Assembly: GCA_963556145.1 (NCBI GenBank)
Contig: OY744473.1
Location: 2,790,001-2,854,000 of the forward strand
Origin: Hygrocybe punicea
Lineage: Eukaryota > Basidiomycota > Agaricomycetes > Agaricales > Hygrophoraceae
Reading direction: 5' to 3'
DNA: 64,000 nt
The notes below the pieces were generated by a model that saw only the letters and a program-made list of their open reading frames with translations, searched no databases and was not told the DNA's origin. The position numbers and the translations under genes are program-made. Positions 38,770 to 49,436 of the stretch are shown in pieces; within the stretch, counting starts at the first letter, position 1; every line of letters begins with the position of its first letter.

Positions 38770-39355
38770 CGGACCGATTGAGTCTTTAATACACAGACCA
38801 TCTAGTTGTGCCTTCGCGAGCCTGCTCCAAACCTCGTGCTTGTTGACTTTGCCCATGAAGTCCAGGCCATGATCAATCAATACAATATACTCGATGAGTC
38901 CATTGATAGCCATTGTGTGTTGGCCATACTTCTTGTATATCGTGAGTGCTTTCTCATACAGCCCATGTTCTGTCACAATCTTCACAATCTCCCCAACATC
39001 ATAGTTCTGCAACTTGTTGATGTATCCAACGACCTTCCCTTTGTCCACATGAATCGCCTTCAGTAAGAGAAGATTCCGTTTTTGTTGTTGCTGAATGGTG
39101 ATGGTTCATCGATTGGGAATTTCCATTGACTGAAACCAACAAGCTTTTGATAGTTGCTTTGTTGCAGTTGACGTCGAGCAGCCCTCCAACAACCTGAGGG
39201 GTGCGAACTGAATTGACCCATTGCACATAAACTTTGATGAATTTCATGAGACCGTTCTGATACAGGTAGAGCACAACATCATGAACGAAATCGAACCGAT
39301 CGTGAGGGGCAGCTGGTCTGAAAGTTTGGCCTCCTTAACAAAGTCCTTTATCTCA
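38770..39355 (-). pseudogene. clathrin heavy chain fragment 1
   Basis: Clear clathrin heavy chain (CHC) sequence on the minus strand. [16 protein letters not shown] is followed, one frame later, by [40 protein letters not shown] and [13 protein letters not shown]. It then jumps to [52 protein letters not shown] and ending WSRLAKAQLDGL.IKDSI. CHC coats endocytic and Golgi vesicles; this piece covers only part of the leg repeats. About 140 residues normally found between NGN and NLLLL are missing. Two frame changes and substitutions at conserved sites mark it as a pseudogene. No CHC exons continue on either side, so the piece was moved here, by an unknown route. Confidence 0.85.
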
Positions 39356-40644
39356 GTCTAGGCAGAGCGTTTGTGAAATCAAGTCGTACAGGGCCGAATT
39401 CACCACCAATAAGCTAGATGGTGCAAATGAATATTTTGGAATGGTTGCGGGTATTGTCATACTTACTTTAGTGTAATTGTTCTTCCTACCACCGCGTTGT
39501 TTGTGTGCAGTGGTCCTCGCATGACCATCAGCGTGCACACTGTCAATATTAGTATGAAATGGTCAAGATAACAAACATTAACGGAGACAAACATGGGGGA
39601 AAGTCAAAGCAGAGTATCACTAAAATAACATAATTTAATCCTGCAAATCCTGCAAGCATCAGGAAAATTTGGACAATGGACATTATAAATAGTGATACTT
39701 ACCACACCTTCAAGCAGCTTCTAACCGCCGCAAAGCAAGCCGCTCATTTGGCTGTGAAAATCATGTAGAAAACACCGTATTTTGTGAAGTTTTTTGCGAA
39801 TAAGAAATATTTAGACGAAGATTCGCTTACCGAGCGCACGAGAAGGCCATGGCAGCAATCATTATGGCTAGAATGCACTTGAGTACATTGTTATTCCCCC
39901 GCTCCCGGCGACGGCGGCAGCCACAGGGCGCCTGGATGTGCACATGGCTTGTATAGTGATTGTATTGGTTTCTGGCAACATTGTTGAAATAGGAATGGTC
40001 AAGATGCATGGGGTTCATGAGGAAGTTGTGGAGGAGACAAAACAATCACAAAGAGTATGGACGAAATAAAACGCGTCCAAACAAAGATGCATCCGTGTTA
40101 TGAACCAACAGCCAAGCAAGAGACCGCACCAGGGACATAGAACCTGTCCTCAACTAGCCATGACGATCCCTGTGCACCACCATCCATTCACACTAGATCT
40201 GCAACTGGTCTTGAGAACTGGGTGATGGGGACGACGACATCTTTTACCATGAAATCAACTGTTTCGCCTGTGCAGAGGGTAAGCAATGGTTCAGCCGGCA
40301 GCATGGCTTGGGCAGCATGGCTTGGGCAGCAGGTATCCTGTCTGGTGCAGTGGGTGCCCCGTCTTCAAACAACCCCATCTCAGTTCCACCTCTATCGCCT
40401 CCTCCTGCTACCCTCTGTCCCCCAAAACTTCTTCTCGACGTTTTGCATGTCCACGTCCGCAACTGTGTGCCCGCATCCTTCTTTTCCAATTTTACACCGC
40501 AACCGCACATAGCCATGCAGACTCTCAGTCAGTCGCAGGACGTTGGCAATGCAAGCAGGACATCCCCGCAATCCAGGGCAACAGAATCTTCCATTGCTGC
40601 CCTCCTCCACCAAAGTCGCGGAACCTTTCGATGGCGTGATCTTA
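39356..40644. other. no supported gene
   Basis: Between the two clathrin fragments. A minus-strand stretch near 39370-39530 (TAHKQRGGRKNNYTK, then YSFAPSSLLVVNSA) looks like a remnant of a repeat-associated protein but cannot be delimited. Confidence 0.35.
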
Positions 40645-40793
40645 GCTGAATCCTGGCTACCATCCTGAATGCGAGCCACTAACTGTGGAAGAATCACCTT
40701 GAGCCTATCCCTTTGTTCTATTTCATGAACTAATTCGTCAATCAGGTAATCTTGATCAATGCCAACAGTCTTTTGATTGTCGCCTGGTCGATT
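40645..40793 (-). pseudogene. clathrin heavy chain fragment 2
   Basis: Minus strand: DQATIKRLLALI, a frame break, then LIDELVHEIEQRDRLKVILP and QLVARIQDGSQDSA. This matches the CHC segment (DEATIKGLLASV..PIDELVHEVEQRNRLK) that is deleted from fragment 1. The ATIK.LL part is also present in fragment 1, so the two fragments overlap and must come from separate copies rather than one split gene. Confidence 0.8.
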
Positions 40794-41329
40794 TTAGCTA
40801 GGCACATGTAGATGCAGAATCGCATGAATAAGGTTCATATAAGAGGGTCAAACCTGTAAGTGGTCAGTGCATCGCAGTAGCCAATTTTACACTGAGCATT
40901 TTTCAACGTCATTGGAATTCCTAGAACAAGGCTGGGGCTGTCCGGAACAAAGGGGTTTCACCACTCTCCAAGCAAAGTCTTTGCTAGGTTTGTGCACAAG
41001 TGTCGCAGTAACGCAGCGTAGTTGGGTCTGTGGCCAACTTTCTTTCAGTACAGACTAGCTTCTCAGTCTGGCTGGTCTCGGTTAGGATACTCTAAGATGA
41101 TTCAAACCTTCATTTCCCAGGTCTGACATGGCAGCTCCATGTGAGCAAAGAGGTAGAGACGTACCCAGGACCACACTGTCGCTTGACCTTGCCAAAGATA
41201 CGATTCATCAATTAGGCTGAATCCATGTTTATAACTCAGAGAGACTCGGATATATTTACAACTTGAGACAACAAACGAACAATCCATCATGTGACCTCCA
41301 TGGTAAAAAAGCTATGAAGAAATTCCAAC

Positions 41330-42400
41330 GTTTATTTCGATTTGGCGTTCGTGGCCCTTGTAGAAAGAGTAAGATAGTAGATAATGTATTGAAGGAGAAA
41401 AGACAAACCGATCCCTTGAAAGGATGTCAAAGGCAGCGCCAAGAGCTGTATTTTTCTTGACTTCCCTATCGAACTCTTTTTCAAGGTCATCACACCAGCG
41501 TTTGCAACGCTGACCAGAGAATTCGGATGCAATATATCAGCCCATGTGCAAATGATGGTTTAATACCGATTTGATCTAAAAGAAATATTCAGATGAATAG
41601 ATATCCCAACATTGTAAGTAACTCACAGCCGTGGCTACCAAGAAAGTAGCATGTTTTGGATCAAAGTTGAATCCTTGATATATAAAAATTGGCCACTGAT
41701 CTCCCTGTACCGTCAGTTCTCCAAGCCAGAGTTTGTCTTTGATCCTATGTGAGACGTTAACAAGTGCACCAGCTGATTTCAATGACCTACTCTGTATTGT
41801 TCCAATCTAGACCGGCAGGGCATAAAAGAGCTCCCGTCCTTTTGTGGTGAAACCCATGGTCTACCTTGATATTGTGAGAAAGGGGGGGGTTAAGAGACTG
41901 GCCACGCGGCGTAATCCAGTCGAGAATGGCGCCTTTGAGGCTCTTGGTGTCATTGGATCGGGCACTCAATGCTCCTTTCTGTATCTAATGGCCAGTAAGT
42001 GTCGTCAGCAAGGGAAACGCCATTGTTCCCACCAGTTCTGCGACATGCATTATGTCCTCTTCGCATCTGTTCATAAGTCGCTCTTCAAGACCAGGGATCA
42101 TATGGAGAAGCGCTTGAAAGACTTTATGCTCTTGCTGCTCCCTGATGGAAATGATCAACAAAGGACACAGAAAGAATCCGTAAATCAAGTGGTGGACATA
42201 CTCAGCGGTAAAATCTTCGTCAGGTCGATCCGCCAGCATGCCAATGCAAATGATCCCATTCATGAGTAAGACATTGATACTACAAAGAGCGTGCACCGTG
42301 CATCCGAAGTGACGACCGTGGTGGACCAGTGGATCTGTCGTACAACTTGGATAGATTGCCAGTGAGAGAAGGAACATGGTGCAAGATTGCACTCACGGTT
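41330..42400 (-). pseudogene. DUF6698-like repeat protein
   Basis: Reading the minus strand: EHKVFQALLHMIPGLEERL, then SNDTKSLKGAILDWITPRGQ, GFHHKRTGALLCPAGLDW, then LGELTVQGDQWPIFIYQGFN. This is the order of the fungal DUF6698 family (DT.GLKKAVLDY, GF.H...LCP, G.I.....WP.F.Y), which is abundant in Agaricomycetes and of unknown function. Exons are separated by short introns, but the C-terminal tail (LLVSAYKHIFTSPSS...) is not readable in frame. Another fragment, holding that tail, is at 52215. The family name is from memory; similarity of motif order is what I see. Confidence 0.55.
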
Positions 42401-42831
42401 TTTTCTGAGGGCCAAACTGCAGGGCGGAGTCCTGTTTGCGGTGATTCATCGTTGGGGGTAAATTCTCAGATTCGTCCATTGCAGGAAGGCTGAGGGTGAA
42501 ATGTGCAAGGAACCAGTTGTCTTTATATAGGTAGCATGAGAGCAAGCTGAGCTAGTAGTAGGCTAGCCTGTTGGCAGGTTAGCTGGTTGACGTCACATGG
42601 TCACAGCCATCTGGCTGTTGTAGTATCGACAATTGGCCTGCCATCCCAGCAGAATAGAGGGCATGCCTGGTATCATGCTCACATTCATAAGGTGCAATAA
42701 TCAATTCGCGCAATCATCAATTCTGAAGATCTGAAGCATGCCACGGTGTCCGCCAGTAAAACCTGGTACACGTCTCAAAATACAATCGTTCATACGCCAG
42801 CTCAAAATGGCCAAGAATGTTGTTTTAGGAT

Positions 42832-43710
42832 ATGACTGTCATACAAAACGGCTCAATGTCTGGTTTTGGTATGTGCAGCACATACACATACTCCATGCTT
42901 TCTAATCTTGAGGATGTTCTAATCAGGCCAGTGACAGAGAGTGGTGAACGAGTAAGTCCCACAGAACTCCTCGCTCACCATGCGTCACATCAGTGTCCGG
43001 GACCTTGTTGCCTGTGTCCCATGATGTCGACACGTTCCAAGTCCGATAATATCGCCAAAGAAGCCGTTATCCTGCGAGTTACCAAAGGAACTCTTGCGGG
43101 TGAATATGTTGCGGCTTGTAGCACTGGAGAATGTGAATACCTTGGTAGGGCCAAGCCCTCTTTTTTCATGCTCACAATGGTGATTTGACATGGTTCAGTT
43201 CTTGTGGAGCGTATTTACGATCAGAATGGAGTGCCAATCAAAAGTTATCCACGTCGAGGTGAGTCCATGCTTCTGGCTCAGTCATCAGTATCTAGATTTG
43301 ACTATTGGTTGATCAAAAGATTCGGAAGGACCTACTCCTTTGGCAATGGTTGCCATGATCAAATGGAAAATCGAGCGAATCTTCCTGGACAAATATCGCA
43401 GTCAGTCATTTCAGATTTCCTTGTCCGTGGCATCAATATTGATTGTATCTGGAATCCTGTAGAATATACCAGGGAAAACATGGATCCACTCATTAACCCG
43501 ATGTGTCATGATGGTGTCAAAAATGACAACACAGATGTTTTTGATCAACTTTGGAAACTCGATGACTTATTTTATCCAGGATTGAGTGAAGCGCAACTTA
43601 ATGATCTGTTGTCCCAATGCGTCAAGTGTGGTTTGTTTATGACAACAAGAGCGATAGAGACTCACAGGTGTGGGCAACAAAGACCTCACCATGATACAAC
43701 ACCTCTCTGA
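42832..43710 (+). CDS. uncharacterised two-exon protein with Cys motifs
   Basis: Exons join(42832..43144, 43199..43710), intron 54 nt (GTAGGG ... GTTCAG), 274 residues, in frame: YL|VLVERIYDQNGVPIKSYPRR. Cys pairs occur at the N-terminus (HQCPGPCCLCPMM), in the middle (CSTGECEYL) and near the C-terminus (LLSQCVKCGLFMTTRAIETHRCG, a C2HC-like motif). The combination IY...G.P.KSYPRR plus C-terminal C..C...M...A...H.C is one I know from many hypothetical proteins of Agaricomycetes. No function is known. The start codon is uncertain, and an upstream exon is possible. Unlike its neighbours, it shows no stop or frameshift. Confidence 0.5.
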
Positions 43711-44477
43711 TATCAGGACAGTTAATCAGATCGTCGATAGTGTCAATATAGAATGAACAAGTGTATTGGTTAGGTCGCATGTTTTTCTCAGTGGATAACC
43801 AAGTCTGCTAGTATTTATTGTCTATTCATCCAAGCTGACCTAATTAACAACATAAAGTGAGTAATTATGAAGACATTGAAAGGTGCGTATTCCAGTTTTG
43901 AGATGCCGAGCAACATCACTGCGATGATGGTACAACTATTCATCGTGGTCAATGTCCATGAGCAGATCTTCATCCTCATCACTCTGTCCCTCGGTGTGAT
44001 CAGTTTCCAATGCAGAATCCCAAAGATCCTCATTCTCACGATCTCCCAAGCTAAACTCCAGATTGTCAGACATATTCTCCTGAATCACAACAGTATCCTC
44101 AGTTTCTTCGAGATCGGTTTGTTGCTGAGCAGCTCCACCTTTATCCGCATTTCTTCGGGGTGCATGAGAATATACATGGCCTATGCTGAGGCCCCAGTAG
44201 TAACGCATGATCATATCGCGATCCACAAATCTGGGCAAGAAGCCTGAGCTAGGGAAATCACAAGTGAAGACCGAGACATACTGGTTAACATAATAAGATT
44301 TCCAATCTTTGCTATCTTTTGCACACCGAGACAACCCTACTCCATCCAGATGGCGCTTTCCTTTGGCAAACACAGGTATAATATGACATCCATGCAAGAC
44401 ATCTGTAGGATCCACAAAACCAAAGGATTCTTTATTGGCCATTGGTGGAAAGACCAGACGGTTTAAGCAGAGAGCGT

Positions 44478-44635
44478 TGTAGTAGTTGTGCCTGGTCAGT
44501 CACGTGATCAGGTTCCCACGGTTTGACCTAGTTAGTAGCCTTCCAGATGTAGTAGTCAGTCCATCCTTCCTATCCAGTCGACCTTTCCCTCGAGTCCTGC
44601 GTGAGCCCCCGGAGTGGTACCTCGGTACCACTCCA
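44478..44635 (-). repeat. solo LTR of the 159-bp family
   Basis: Reverse complement of the LTRs at 19307/21291, 158 bp, about 85-90% similar by eye (shared CTCACGCAGGACTCGAG, GACTGACTACTACATC, GGCTACTAACTAGGTCAA). It is flanked by GCGT on both sides (44474-44477 and 44636-44639), a 4-bp duplication. It splits the KDZ coding sequence. Confidence 0.85.
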
Positions 44636-45674
44636 GCGTGCCATCCAGTTGGCTTATCATCAGTGGAGCAGTACCATCATACCCATAAGAAGTCCAATCG
44701 GCGAGCACAGTAGTCCAGCATTCCACGTCCGGTGTAAATCACATTCACATGATATATACTGAGGACACGAGCATAGCAGAAAGGGTGAGAGGACTCAGAT
44801 GTAATGTTTGCGTCATTAGCGAGCAACATGATGTTACAGCGAGAAGTGTTGGCGTTAATCGGGTCCTGAGCTCGATGCATATCATAGGTGGTATAATTGA
44901 ACCGCATCACCTTGTGCTTGTATAAGCGGTCATTCTTGAACAATACTGCCTTGTAATCATCAGGATCATCAGTGACATTGAGCAGGTTGGCAGGTGAGGG
45001 AATAGACTCCATCTCAGGGGACAACGATCTTTCCTTTCTTAACATTGCATTTATTCGTGGAAGAAGATGTGACTTAAGGTCACGGACAAAATCCTTTGCA
45101 GCACAACGGGTCAGTCCTGTGCTCAAAACAAAGAATGTTTTTTGTTACCTTGACTGCCGGGTCTCCCAAGTTCTGTTGTAGAAAGCTTCGGATATCTTCT
45201 GGATTGTTTTGATTTTTGCCGATATGATAAGACGAATGGTGTGTAGATGCAAGCCAATTATCCCGAGTATTTAAAACCCTATTAGAGTTTAAATGTTCTC
45301 TGATACGACGAATACGAGCTTCTTGTCGCTCAATTTGTGCCATTTGCCTATTGAAAAGCTTGCGGCTCGTGCGTTTGTATCTTGCCTTAGGAGTGCGATG
45401 CTCAAGCTCTCCCATCAGTTATGATCAGCAAGCGGCAGGTATAAGTCATGAAGAAGGACCAACAGGTTCTGTCGAGTATGAATCTGTTGTACCTAAGCAT
45501 CATATGGTTGCAGTATAGTCTCCGATGGAGTGGTTCTTAAATGTGTTGAGGTTCAAGCTTTTCAATTGCGGATGAGCCTTGCTCATGTTGAAGTTACCAC
45601 TCTTCGCAAGGTCTGGTTGTGTGGTACTGCTAGTAATTCATTAACAAGTGTCAGGCTGATCACCTAAATGGCAT

Positions 45675-45820
45675 ACATACTGGAGCTTGCGATGAGTAGA
45701 TTCAGCCTTGGCTTGACGGCGATTTCGAGCATCAGCCTCTTTCGAATACATACTGGAGCTTGCGATGAGTAGATTCAGCCTTGGCTTGACGGCGATTTCG
45801 AGCATCAGCCTCTTTCGGAA
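45675..45820. repeat. 71-bp tandem duplication in the KDZ gene
   Basis: The block ATACATACTGGAGCTTGCG... through CATCAGCCTCTTTCG occurs twice in a row. It duplicates KEADARNRRQAKAESTHRK on the minus strand and shifts the frame (71 is not a multiple of 3). Confidence 0.9.
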
Positions 45821-46899
45821 GCTCTCGAGTTTTGTAGGCAGAACAGGTTGTCTTGACAAATTGACGAAGTTCTTTACCCAAGGAAGTTGTGAGAGCATCC
45901 AGGATGTCAAGTGTCAGATCAGTGTGCAAGCAAAGTTTAGCCATGCCATGCCAATGTGCGACAGTGAAGAGCAGTCTTAGAATGTTTCCATTATGAGGCT
46001 CGGGCAAAAGGCCATCAAATATGGGAATGGCGCACTGAAAATGATTATAGTTCATGCAACCGAAGTGGGAGAATACATACCTGCAAGATGTCCTCAAAAT
46101 TTCTAGCAGCCATTTGTTTCAGCTCAGAGCAATTAGTGGAGAACTTTCTGATGGTCTCTCTGAATGTTGGGATTTCTCTAAAGCTAAATTTCGGGTTTCT
46201 AAGAATTTTACACCATCAAATAAAATAAGCAGACCTTACCGCTGGTCCAATTCATTGATGAGAGTCTTGTCCGCGCAATGCAGGATCCTAAGGAGATGAA
46301 TAAATAATGAACGCCAAGAGCCTATCTCGATTTCATGCATAAGGTCCACTACAAAGATGGGAAACATGTTGAAGCCAAGTGGGCCAAGTCTCTCAGAAAA
46401 GGAATTCTATCACGGTATGTCTGATTACCCAACCGAAATTATCCATGTAGTACTTACTGTGGGAACCAGAGATTCTTCCTTAAGTAGTCGTTTAATAGGT
46501 GCGCTGTCCACGCCATAATTTTGATTGTATATAAGTTCATCAGGAAAAACACTTTGGCTCTCACAGTATCCTGGGAATGTTTCATTTTCCCAGGGTGTCA
46601 CAGGAGTGTCTGAGAGTGTCTGAGAGTGCTGCAGACTACCTCAGAGTCCCATAGAGTCCCATAGAGTTTACATGTTAGAGAATACATTCTGAACACTGTA
46701 CCCACAGTACTAGTGTTGCCGAAGTTCAATTTGGTCCGGTTCTGACCCTTTTTGGTGGAACCGCGAACTGCACTTCGGGTCCGGTTTGGCGCAGGGCCAA
46801 ACCCAGACCCAGACGGCATCGAACCATCTCTCCACGTTCGGTCTGGGTTCAGGTCTGAACCCAGGACCGAGGTGGGCTCACCCCCTCATAGCTCTGTTC

Positions 46900-46953
46900 T
46901 CCTCGCGAATGGCAGGCACGTATCAATTGATACGGCACTGCACTTCGCGAGGT
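46900..46953. other. hairpin A, copy 6
   Basis: CCTCGCGAATGGC...CGTATCAATTGATACGG...CTTCGCGAGG. Confidence 0.75.
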
Positions 46954-46959
46954 AGTTGG

Positions 46960-47091
46960 GCTGTGGGGGAGCCATCCAGCGCTGCTGCTGCTGCCATTGC
47001 CGTTGCCACTGTCGCCGTTGCTGCCGCTGCCAGTGCTGCCGGTGCTGCTGCCACTGCCATGGCCATTGCTGCCATGGCCATTGCTGCTGCA

Positions 47092-47124
<33 letters not shown>

Positions 47125-47662
47125 GCTGCCGCTGCTGCTGCCGGTGCTGCTGCTGGCCGTTGCCGTTGCCATTGCTGCCGCTGGTGGTGGTGGTGGTGGT
47201 GATGTTGCAGCTGTCCACGGCATGGGTGGTGTTGCTGCCACGGCTGCTGCCAGCGTTGCTGCTGCTGCTGCTGCTGCCGGCGCTGCTGCTGGCTGTTGCC
47301 GTTGCCATTGCCACCGCTGGTGGTGGTGGTGGTGGTGATGTTGCAGCTGTCCACGGCGTGGGTGGTGTTGCTGCCACGGCTGCTGCTGGCATTGCTGCTG
47401 CTGCCGGCGTTGCTGCTGTTGCCGGCGTTGCTGCTGTTGCCGGTGTTGCTGCTGTTGCCGGTGTGCTATTTCCGGCGCTGCTGCTGCTGGCGCTGCTGCT
47501 GGCCTGTGTCCGTTGGCATTGGGTTGGTGTTGGATTGCATTGGCGTTGGCGTGGGCTCGCGATGTGGTCGCGGTCGAGTTTCCTGTAACAGATAGTAAAG
47601 TTAAGATAAATGATGAGACTTACCACAGTGTGTCCATGAACGCGACACGATGACGCGTTCAT
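46960..47662 (-). CDS. low-complexity Ser/Ala/Gln/Thr-repeat ORF of a hAT-like element
   Basis: On the minus strand a short exon ends with hairpin C (47636-47662, ATGAACGCG...CGCGTTCAT) and GGACACACTGTG|GTAAGT. After a putative intron comes an exon of CAGCAGCAGC / GCAGCAACACC repeats, open in two frames. There is no recognised domain. It shares this order (hairpin C, donor, low-complexity exon, hairpin A) with the elements at 34-35 kb and 60-61 kb. Translation unproven. Confidence 0.25.
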
Positions 47663-49065
47663 TGGCCTTGCGTTGTTGTTGTTGGTGAAGAAACCTCAAA
47701 GTCGTGTAATGATCACATGATACGCGATTTCAGACATGAAAATATATATTTTAGTATCTACATAGCTAAATAGAGATTGTGGTTGGCAGTTTGAACTGGG
47801 GTTGGATCAGTTCCATTTGGCATTACTAACCTGGGGACTCTGACCCTTTGAAAACTGTTTCCTAAAAAGTTGTCAATTTTATGGCAATAAAATGATTGCC
47901 TTTTTTGGACACCTGACCGCTACATTGGCAATGTTTGGCATGCATTTCTATCAAACACAGACAAATGGTCCGTGCACATCTTCAAACACTATATAACTCA
48001 CATGCTTTGCGTATTCTCTGGCTCACTTAACTTAATGGTACTTCTTAAGTCAACCAGCTTTATTGTCGTTACTTAATTAGTAATAATTTTAGAATGAAAT
48101 ATGATTTAATCATTGATAGTTAATACTGATTGTAGATCAAATATTTATTCAAACAAATGATAATTTCATATTTCAAATATTTCTGTTATGGGCAAGTTGA
48201 CCAACAACTCTTCATAATAACTCCATGAATTGTGAATTTGACTCGGAGTAAATCAGAGTAAATAAAAGCAGAAAAACCAGGCTTTCAGAGCACTCTGTAC
48301 TGCTCAAACGCGGCTCTAAAGTGCTCTAAAGTGCTCTCAGAGCAGAGAGCCTCAAGCAGGTTGCTCTCAGAGCCACTCAGAGTGCTCTGGCAGCTTTGGT
48401 GCTTTCCTCACTCTGAGCAGCTCTGAGACTCTCTCAGAGTGCCTCAGAGCATTAGTGTTTTTCCTGATGTTGTCGAGCTGTGTTAACCTTCAACTGGTGG
48501 CAAATATCATCCACATGGGCTAGTTGGGAACACTGTAACATGTCCCTTCGCATGCTGATGTTATGGGCACGAGATAATGGTATAAGACAGCACGGGCAAG
48601 GACACACTCCCAGATTTCTGATACTAGCCAGAAGAATTCTATACAAGAAGTATAAATCTCGCTGAGTAGTTGACGGCCTAGAAAAAACACACTTCTCTGG
48701 GTAATCGGCAGAATATGTGAATATTCGTGGGTAAAAGCGCCATTGAATCCTGTCACAACATGTGATAACGATGCCATGTCTATATGCTTCCAGAAAATCG
48801 TCATCTAACAAAATTTTCCATTGCATGTGTAACAGCTCTCTGTGACAATGAGTCAGGAAGGCATCGCTTGGGCATTTCCGCCCGAAGTGCGAAGCAGCGA
48901 AGTCTTTAAAAGAGTCGGGAAGCTGGGACAAGTTAGCAAAGAAGCTTCAGTCTTCAAATCCCATGAACCTTTTGGAAATAGGCAACATGGTGGCATAGGT
49001 GACAAGAAGGTTTGCAACGGAGATATTTTGATTCATTCCCGAAGAAAAGATACAGTGGCCACAAC

Positions 49066-49436
49066 TAGTGTTGCCACGGCTATAGCCGATGTTTTTTGAA
49101 AAATTGCCTTTTTAGGCTAGTAAAATTAGGCAAAATTATGAAAATATTTGAGGAGATGGGCAGAGCCAAAAGCTGGGGGGTCACTTAAGGGTGCTAAGAA
49201 TTTGGTGCCCAATCTTCAGAGTTATTCAACCATAGCTGTTTAGCCTAGCCAGCTACCATCCAACAGCTATCCCTGAAGAACCCTGAGAATTGAGCCCCAA
49301 ATCCTTAGCACCCTTAAGTGACCCCTCAGCTTTTGGCTTTGCCCATCTCCTCAAATATTTTCATAATTTTGCCTAATTTTACTAGCCTAAAAAGGCAATT
49401 TTTCAAAAAACATCGGCTATAGCCGTGGCAACACTA
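49066..49436. mobile_element. hAT MITE, 371 bp, foldback
   Basis: Ends TAGTGTTGCCACGGC and GCCGTGGCAACACTA. GCCACAAC flanks both sides (49058-49065 and 49437-49444), an exact 8-bp duplication. The arms are over 100 bp long and almost perfect inverted repeats (GGCTATAGCCGATGTTTTTT... and its complement). Removing the MITE and one GCCACAAC restores the KDZ reading frame (KLWPLYLFFGNE). Confidence 0.95.

Larger units (their letters stand above)
46538..48469. mobile_element. 1.93-kb element with 16-bp inverted ends
   Basis: Ends CATCAGGAAAAACACT (46538) and AGTGTTTTTCCTGATG (48454-48469) are perfect inverted repeats. The target duplication is not clear (at most TT). It lies inside KDZ coding sequence: NTARQ before it and LIYNQNYGVDSAPIKRLL after it. 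The edges hold CAGAGTGTCTGAGAGT and GTGCTCTCAGAGC repeats. The interior contains a hAT-like left end (46711) with hairpin A (46900) and a GCT/GCC microsatellite gene-like block. No transposase. Confidence 0.75.

Noticed and set aside
41844..42269. Plus-strand frame of 141 codons
   Set aside because: Lies opposite recognisable DUF6698-like coding sequence on the minus strand.
46711..47830. Complete hAT element starting TAGTGTTGCCGAAG at 46711
   Set aside because: Only the left end is convincing. The candidate right end near 47827 (GGCATTACTA) is weak and there is no matching 8-bp duplication.
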